In this document: in pieces, positions 58,753 to 64,000 of the stretch
Layout of the letters: the number at the start of each line of letters is the position of its first letter
Position numbering within the stretch: the first letter of the stretch is position 1
NCBI GenBank assembly: GCA_040218795.1
Contig: JAVJQT010000002.1
Coordinates: forward strand, 124,001 to 188,000
Direction: 5' to 3'
From: CCMP332 sp040218795
GTDB lineage: Bacteria; Bacteroidota; Bacteroidia; Cytophagales; CCMP332
DNA: 64,000 nt
Notes under the pieces: generated by a model
The model's database searches: none
Told to the model about the DNA's origin: nothing
The model's input: only the letters and a program-made list of their open reading frames with translations
Made by a program: the position numbers and the translations under genes

Positions 58753-61662
58753 ATGAAGAGATTTTTAGTATTAGTTTTTTTGGGATTAACAGCCCTTTCA
58801 ACATGGGCCCAAAAAGGAACCATCAGAGGTTCAATTATAGAAGAAGCTACTGGTGAACCTATGTTTGGTGTAACCGTTGTCATTAAAGGAACAACCAATG
58901 GCTCAATAACAGATTTCGATGGCAAATTCGAAATAAAAGCAGATCCGGGAATCTACAATATTCAGGCTTCATTTATATCCTTCACCCCAATCACGATTAC
59001 AGGAATTGAAGTAAAAAGCGACGAAGTTACTGTTGTTAATAATGTTAGAATGTCTGAGGATGTCAAAACGCTTGAAGAAGTTGTTGTTACAGGCGAAGTT
59101 CTTAGAAATTCAGAAGAAGCAATTTTAACGGTTAAAAGAAGATCAGCCAGTGTAATCGATGGCATTTCAGCAGCAAATTTTAGAAAAATTGGAGATTCGG
59201 ATGCGGCAAGTGCTATTAAAAGGGTAACCGGCGTTTCCGTACAAGATGGGAAATATGTTTATGTGCGAGGTTTAGGAGACAGGTATACTAAAACCATGTT
59301 AAATAATGTAGATATCCCGGGCCTTGATCCTGATAGAAACACACTTCAAATGGATATTTTCCCGACCAACCTTATTGATAACATGGTAATCTCTAAATCA
59401 TTTGTGGCAGATCTCCCTGCCGATTTTACCGGTGGTTTGGTAAATATCGAAACGAAAGATTTTCCTGAAAAGAAAACGATGAGCCTATCTCTTGGCTTAG
59501 GTTACACTCCACAAATGCATTTTAATCCTGGTTACCTTTCTTATGAAGGCGGGTCGCTGGACTTTTTAGGAATAGACGATGGAACGCGTGATTTTCCAAC
59601 GGGTCCTACACCAAATTTTCCTAATCCAGAACTTGGAGATTATACAAAAGAATTTAATTCAACTCTTTCTGCTCAACAGCAAACAAGTTTCATGAATTAT
59701 AATATCGGAATTTCATTTGGAAATCAGATTGGAATTAATGAAAAGAAAGAATCCTCCAAAGGAAATAAACTGGGTTATATTTTCTCATTGGCGTACAAAT
59801 CGGAGACTAATTTGTACGATAATATGTTTTATGGTGATTATCAAAGGCCTTCAGATCCTACAGAGACGGAATTAAACTACGCCACCACATTGGATGGTTC
59901 ACTGGGCAACCAAAATATTCTTATCGGTGGAATTACGGGTTTAGCTTATAAAACCAGGTTATCTAAATACAGATTAACCGTTATGCATTTGCAAAATGGC
60001 GAAAAAAGGGCAGGCCAGTTCAATATTGATGATAATGGTTCGGCCGTTGGAAAATCTGGCTATACCGGATTCTCTCATAACCTTGAATTCAATCAGAGAG
60101 GATTAACTGATATCATGCTAAATGGTACACATTACAATTCAAATGGACGTTGGGAGATTGATTGGAGATTGTCACCCACTATTTCTACATTAAGTGATCC
60201 TGATATAAGGAGAACTGCATTTTCATATACAGATCCAGATGGTACATATTTCTTCAATGCCGGAGAAGGTGGTTTTCCATCAAGAATTTGGAGAAACCTA
60301 AGTGAGATTAATGCGGTAGCAAAAGTTGACCTGGCAAGAACTTATGAGTTTGGTGGGAAAGACGCCAAATTCTTATTCGGTGTCAGCAATACTTATAAAA
60401 CTAGAGATTACGAGATTAGTCAATTTGATTACGTATTCCAGGGTGCAAATGATAGGTTCTATGAAGAAATAAATAACAATCCGGATAATATCCTTACAGA
60501 TGAATTTATTTTCCCTTCTCAGTCAAACACGAGTGTTTATATAGTTTCAGGAAATAATACACCGAACCCAAATCAGTACAATTCAAATGCGAATAATTTT
60601 GCTGCCTATGTCTCTAATGAATTTAATGTAATTCCAAGATTGAAAACAGTATTGGGATTAAGAGGTGAATATTTTGTACAAAGACATACAGGTAGAGACG
60701 TGCTTGCAGCTCAGGGTAATCCATCTGGCAGATCATTGGACAATGAAAAGGTTTTAGATGCTTTTGATTTCTTTCCAACGGCAAATTTCATTTATGCCTT
60801 AACTCCCGATCAAAACCTGAGAGTTTCATATTCGAGAACAATAGCCAGACCTTCATTTAAAGAGTTGTCTTTTGCTCAAATTCTCGATCCTATTAATGGA
60901 AGAACTTTTAACGGAGGCTTATTTCCAATTCAAAATGCCAATGATAACTGGGATGGAAATTTGACAGAAACCAGGATAAATAATTTTGATTTAAGATGGG
61001 AACTGTTCCTGGAGAAAGGGCAAATATTTTCAATTAGTGGGTTTTACAAACAATTTGATAATCCTATAGAAATGATCCGACTGCCGGCACAGCAAACCGG
61101 ATCCGATTTTCAACCGAGAAATGTAGGGGATGCTGTCGTCTATGGTGCAGAACTTGAAATCAGAAAATCATTTGATTTTATTTCAGAAAGATTGAGCAAG
61201 ATTAATTTCAGTTCAAATTTGACTTATGCCATTTCAGAGGTAGATATGACGGATGTTGAGTTTAATGCCAGAAAATCTTACGAGAAAGATGGAGAAAATA
61301 TTGAGAGCAAAAGACCGATGGCAGGGCAGGCGCCTTACATTATTAATACCGGTTTGTCTTACTCAGATATAGAGAAAAATTTTGATGCCGGATTTTATTA
61401 CAATATTCAAGGCCCAACCTTGATCTTTGTAGGTACTGGTTTGATCCCTGATGTTTACGCTGTTCCATTTCACAGTTTGAATTTTTCTGCGAACAAGGCA
61501 TTTGGTCCTGAAAACAGAATCAATTTAGATTTCAAAGTTTCAAATATTCTGAACGATGTACGGGAGGAAGTATTTAGTTCATTTGAAGCGGAAGATCAAT
61601 TCTTCACAAGATTCAGTCCCTATACAACTTTTAGCGTAGGGTTGAAATACGACTTTTTCTAA
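58753..61662 (+). CDS. TonB-dependent receptor with carboxypeptidase-like N-terminal domain
   Basis: 969 residues: signal peptide (about 1-19, LGLTALSTWAQ), CarboxypepD_reg-like domain (about 22-107; GTIRGSIIEEATGEPMFGVTVVIKGTTNGSITDFDGKFE), plug domain (about 125-235; SAIKRVTGVSVQDGKYVYVRGLGDRYTKTMLNN) and a 22-strand barrel ending in the aromatic FSVGLKYDFF. It takes up a ligand across the outer membrane using energy from TonB. The substrate is unknown; the adjacent beta-helix lipoprotein may assist. A terminator follows. Confidence 0.95.
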   Translation: MKRFLVLVFLGLTALSTWAQKGTIRGSIIEEATGEPMFGVTVVIKGTTNGSITDFDGKFEIKADPGIYNIQASFISFTPITITGIEVKSDEVTVVNNVRMSEDVKTLEEVVVTGEVLRNSEEAILTVKRRSASVIDGISAANFRKIGDSDAASAIKRVTGVSVQDGKYVYVRGLGDRYTKTMLNNVDIPGLDPDRNTLQMDIFPTNLIDNMVISKSFVADLPADFTGGLVNIETKDFPEKKTMSLSLGLGYTPQMHFNPGYLSYEGGSLDFLGIDDGTRDFPTGPTPNFPNPELGDYTKEFNSTLSAQQQTSFMNYNIGISFGNQIGINEKKESSKGNKLGYIFSLAYKSETNLYDNMFYGDYQRPSDPTETELNYATTLDGSLGNQNILIGGITGLAYKTRLSKYRLTVMHLQNGEKRAGQFNIDDNGSAVGKSGYTGFSHNLEFNQRGLTDIMLNGTHYNSNGRWEIDWRLSPTISTLSDPDIRRTAFSYTDPDGTYFFNAGEGGFPSRIWRNLSEINAVAKVDLARTYEFGGKDAKFLFGVSNTYKTRDYEISQFDYVFQGANDRFYEEINNNPDNILTDEFIFPSQSNTSVYIVSGNNTPNPNQYNSNANNFAAYVSNEFNVIPRLKTVLGLRGEYFVQRHTGRDVLAAQGNPSGRSLDNEKVLDAFDFFPTANFIYALTPDQNLRVSYSRTIARPSFKELSFAQILDPINGRTFNGGLFPIQNANDNWDGNLTETRINNFDLRWELFLEKGQIFSISGFYKQFDNPIEMIRLPAQQTGSDFQPRNVGDAVVYGAELEIRKSFDFISERLSKINFSSNLTYAISEVDMTDVEFNARKSYEKDGENIESKRPMAGQAPYIINTGLSYSDIEKNFDAGFYYNIQGPTLIFVGTGLIPDVYAVPFHSLNFSANKAFGPENRINLDFKVSNILNDVREEVFSSFEAEDQFFTRFSPYTTFSVGLKYDFF

Positions 61663-61688
61663 TAACAAATAAATTTGTAGCAAATTCT

Positions 61689-61714
61689 AAGCCGGTCCAA
61701 ACCCGGCTTTTTTT
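61689..61714 (+). terminator. Intrinsic terminator after the TonB receptor gene
   Basis: A 7-bp stem AAGCCGG/CCGGCTT with a 7-nt loop and a run of seven T. Confidence 0.8.
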
Positions 61715-61753
61715 GTGTCTTGATATTGATTAATTTAAAGTCAAAATTGCTTA

Positions 61754-62470
61754 ATGAAACAGTCCATATTTTTATTATTCATTGTATTAATGCTTTTAGA
61801 TTTCCAAATGAGTTTAGCTCAAAAAGTTAAAGGCAGCGGTAACATAATCAAAGTGGAAAGGGATATTGAGGCGTTTACCGGTTTAAGAACAAGAAGTTTT
61901 GTAGATGTAGAACTGGTACAGGGTCCTTTTAAACTTGAAATAGAAGCAGAAGATAATATCATCGAATACGTAGAGACGCGCGTGGTAAAGGAAAACCTTA
62001 TCATAGAAATGGATGAAGATGTAAAAATAAAAACGGAGAAACCTGTTAAAATTTATCTTCAACTTCCGGATTTGAAATTTGCTGAAGTTAGTGAAGTAAG
62101 CAAATTGAGTACAAAATCCGTCATTAAAATTGAAGAACTGAGTATTGAAGCGACCGGCGCGTCAAAATCTAATTTTATTTTAGATGTAAAAACATTGAGA
62201 ATCAGCTTGTCGGGATCAAGTAGCCTAAGAGCCACCGGATATGCGGTAAGACAAAAAATTAAAATGGAAGAAGCCAGTAAATACGAGGCCAGTCAATTGA
62301 AATCCGAGGATATTGATATTGCAGCAAGCAGCGCAAGTAAAGCGGAAATTCTGGCTTTCAATAGCATATTTGGCGATTTAAGCGAGGCTTCTCAATGTGT
62401 TTATTACGGCGAACCTAAAAAAGTAGATGTTACAACAAGCGATGCCGCAAGCATATCACAATTGAAATAA
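61754..62470 (+). CDS. GIN-domain (DUF2807) exported protein
   Basis: 238 residues with a signal peptide (about 1-22, LLDFQMSLAQ) and a head-GIN beta-solenoid: KGSGNIIKVERDIEAFTGLRT, VDVELVQGPFKLEIEAEDNIIEYV and repeating Ser/Ala/Lys turns to the end (SSASKAEILAFNS, SEASQCVYYGEPKKV). GIN domains are typical of Bacteroidota surface proteins and adhesin-like heads; the role is unknown. It lies between the TonB receptor and the LytS-like kinase and may be regulated with them. Confidence 0.9.
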   Translation: MKQSIFLLFIVLMLLDFQMSLAQKVKGSGNIIKVERDIEAFTGLRTRSFVDVELVQGPFKLEIEAEDNIIEYVETRVVKENLIIEMDEDVKIKTEKPVKIYLQLPDLKFAEVSEVSKLSTKSVIKIEELSIEATGASKSNFILDVKTLRISLSGSSSLRATGYAVRQKIKMEEASKYEASQLKSEDIDIAASSASKAEILAFNSIFGDLSEASQCVYYGEPKKVDVTTSDAASISQLK

Positions 62471-62573
62471 ATACTGAAAATTGGACCGCTTGATCATCTG
62501 ATCTTAAATTTTCACCGTTTAAAATAATTGAGCTATAACATTTGAACCGCTTTGATAGCTTTGAATATTAATT

Positions 62574-63629
62574 ATGGCTATTTCAAAGAAATTATCATAT
62601 CTCTTTCTTCAACTGAGTACAATCGTCCTTTATACCTTATTTATAGGTGGGCTGATGTATTTCTATGGGGATTTTAAGCTGAATTATCTCATTGAAGCCA
62701 GCTTTTTTATTAGCCTTTTCATCTTAAACACGCATTTACTTAGACATTTCATCATTCGATACGATTGGTTTAGTTTAAAATTCAACAAGCTGATCCTAAG
62801 AGTCATAGCTATTTCAATTGTAATGGGAATAGTATTTTTCCCTCAAAGTGTAGTGAATGCTGTAGGATGGCAAACCATCTCCTGGGCTGAATCATTTGAA
62901 AGAGCCAATATTTTTTATCAAATCAGCATCTTTTCAATGTTGTTTTTGCTCTGGCTTCTCATTTATTTTTTATTCCATTACATATCCAATTATCAGAGGA
63001 GTTTAAAAATGGCGGCATTAATGAATGAAGCCGAGCTTAAAAATCTCAAATCCCAGCTGAACCCGCATTTTTTATTTAATGCATTAAATAGCGTAAGGGC
63101 ACTGGTTGATGAAAACCCTCAAAAAGCTAAAAAGTCAATTACAGCTTTATCCAATCTATTGCGATTGTCATTGCTTGCAGGTAAAAAGAAGGTGGTGCCT
63201 TTGTCAGAAGAGCTGGAAACAGTAAAGGACTATTTGTCATTGGAACAAATAAGATTTGAAGAAAGGCTTGAAACACGAATTCATTGTCCGGCCGAAAGTT
63301 TGAACTACAAAGTGCCTCCTATGATGCTTCAAACTCTTGTTGAAAATGCCATCAAACACGGAATTTCAAATTTAAAAGATGGAGGATTAATTGATATCCG
63401 CTCATTTGTATTGGAAAACAAATTGCATCTCGAAATCAGAAACACGGGTCAATATGTAAACGGAAAATCAAATAAATCAGGCGGCCTGGGGCTCAAATTA
63501 TCAAGAAAAAGACTCCAATTACTTTATAATGAAAATGCCTCATTAAGCGTGGCTAATGAAAATAGCAATACAGTATTAACAGAAATAATAATCCCAGAAT
63601 ATAAAGGCGATGAAAACAATAATAATTGA
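62574..63629 (+). CDS. LytS/AlgZ-type sensor histidine kinase
   Basis: 351 residues: four membrane helices (about 10-30, 37-57, 72-92, 113-136), the His_kinase segment NPHFLFNALNSVRAL with the phosphorylated histidine H165, then HATPase motifs LVENAIKHGI and GGLGLKLSRKRL. The overlap of 20 bp with a LytTR-type response regulator gene shows its partner. Signal unknown. Confidence 0.93.
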   Translation: MAISKKLSYLFLQLSTIVLYTLFIGGLMYFYGDFKLNYLIEASFFISLFILNTHLLRHFIIRYDWFSLKFNKLILRVIAISIVMGIVFFPQSVVNAVGWQTISWAESFERANIFYQISIFSMLFLLWLLIYFLFHYISNYQRSLKMAALMNEAELKNLKSQLNPHFLFNALNSVRALVDENPQKAKKSITALSNLLRLSLLAGKKKVVPLSEELETVKDYLSLEQIRFEERLETRIHCPAESLNYKVPPMMLQTLVENAIKHGISNLKDGGLIDIRSFVLENKLHLEIRNTGQYVNGKSNKSGGLGLKLSRKRLQLLYNENASLSVANENSNTVLTEIIIPEYKGDENNNN

Positions 63630-64000
63630 CGATGAAAGACTTGCTCGACAGGAATTAAAAAATATGCTGATTCCTTTTGATGAAATTGAAGTGATTGGCG
63701 AAGCGGCCAATGCCGATGAGGCCATTGAAATGATTCAACAGAGCAATCCTGACCTTATATTTTTGGATGTTCAAATGCCCGGTAAAGACGGTTTTGAAAT
63801 GCTTCAGGAATTAAATTCTGTACCATCGGTCGTTTTTGTGACGGCCTATGATGAATATGCTTTAAAAGCTTTTGAAGTCAATGCGATGGATTACCTGGTA
63901 AAACCAGTCCAGCCGGAAAGATTGAAGGAATCGATTGGAAAATTACTTGAGGAATTTGATAAGAAATCAAGGACCAAGTCAGGAAAAATTGCCAGAAATA
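63610..64000 (+). CDS. LytTR-type response regulator, N-terminal part (cut by window end)
   Basis: The first 130 codons are visible and hold a whole receiver domain: acidic pair D7/D8 (IIIDDERLARQEL), phosphoacceptor D53 in LIFLDVQMPGKDGF, and the switch region VFVTAYDEYALKAFEVNAMDYLVKPV, whose form AFEVNAxDYLxKP is characteristic of regulators with a LytTR output domain. That domain would follow outside the window. The start overlaps the kinase gene by 20 bp, so translation is coupled. Confidence 0.9.
   Translation, partial: MKTIIIDDERLARQELKNMLIPFDEIEVIGEAANADEAIEMIQQSNPDLIFLDVQMPGKDGFEMLQELNSVPSVVFVTAYDEYALKAFEVNAMDYLVKPVQPERLKESIGKLLEEFDKKSRTKSGKIARN

Overview
The window reads as chromosomal DNA from a free-living member of the Bacteroidota, most likely a Cytophagales-type bacterium; this is inferred from gene content, as no rRNA is present. 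Supporting signs are low GC, type IX secretion (T9SS) C-terminal domains and a PorZ-like protein, a SusC/TonB-type receptor, Bacteroidota families (DUF1573, GIN/DUF2807, DUF4260, DUF547) and promoters of the TTTG-N17-23-TAnnTTTG type.

Layout. 1-6.4 kb (minus): guaB, three periplasmic SurA/PpiC-type foldases and the start of a MoxR ATPase. 6.5-10.5 kb: a DUF547 protein, a beta-barrel-like protein lacking its own start codon, and a large AsmA-like protein. 10.5-11.25 kb: tRNA-Val(TAC) flanked by two damaged tRNA pieces carrying short palindromes, with a small GIY-YIG nuclease gene between duplicated tRNA 3' ends. 11.2-14.6 kb: a Nudix regulator divergent from a class III cyclase, then small accessory genes. 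14.6-24.1 kb (minus): ABC exporter, uvrB, aroE, popT-like DUF368, comA-like, TPR protein, SDR and PHP phosphatase. 24.1-28.9 kb: exopolysaccharide genes (wzc, wza, rfbC, GT4). 29.2-32.1 kb: an OmpR-type two-component system, a small cysteine protein and DUF1573. 32.1-36.3 kb: polA, lipoprotein, gpmA. 36.4-41.4 kb: a giant T9SS cargo protein with 906-bp repeats. 41.4-47.5 kb: chrA, a 2-oxoglutarate oxygenase, recO, porZ-like, tdk, ferredoxin. 48.6-57.1 kb: rodA-mrdA-mreD-mreC-mreB (cell shape), purH, purN, a UbiA prenyltransferase. 57.3-64 kb (plus): beta-helix lipoprotein, TonB receptor, GIN protein, and a LytS/LytTR pair cut by the window end.

Three observations stand out. (1) The tRNA-Val/GIY-YIG locus looks like a minimal mobile element that inserted in a tRNA gene and left hairpin-replaced tRNA remnants. 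(2) The DUF547 gene ends on an A AAA AAG TAA slippery sequence with a 6-nt spacer and a stem-loop, and the -1 frame is exactly the downstream beta-barrel-like ORF; this is either a programmed frameshift fusion or an indel. (3) Paired TTAACA-type repeats with an 11-bp period, like PhoP boxes of Gram-positive bacteria, flank the two-component genes and recur upstream of the lipoprotein and TonB receptor genes, suggesting one regulon. The remainder is conserved housekeeping sequence.
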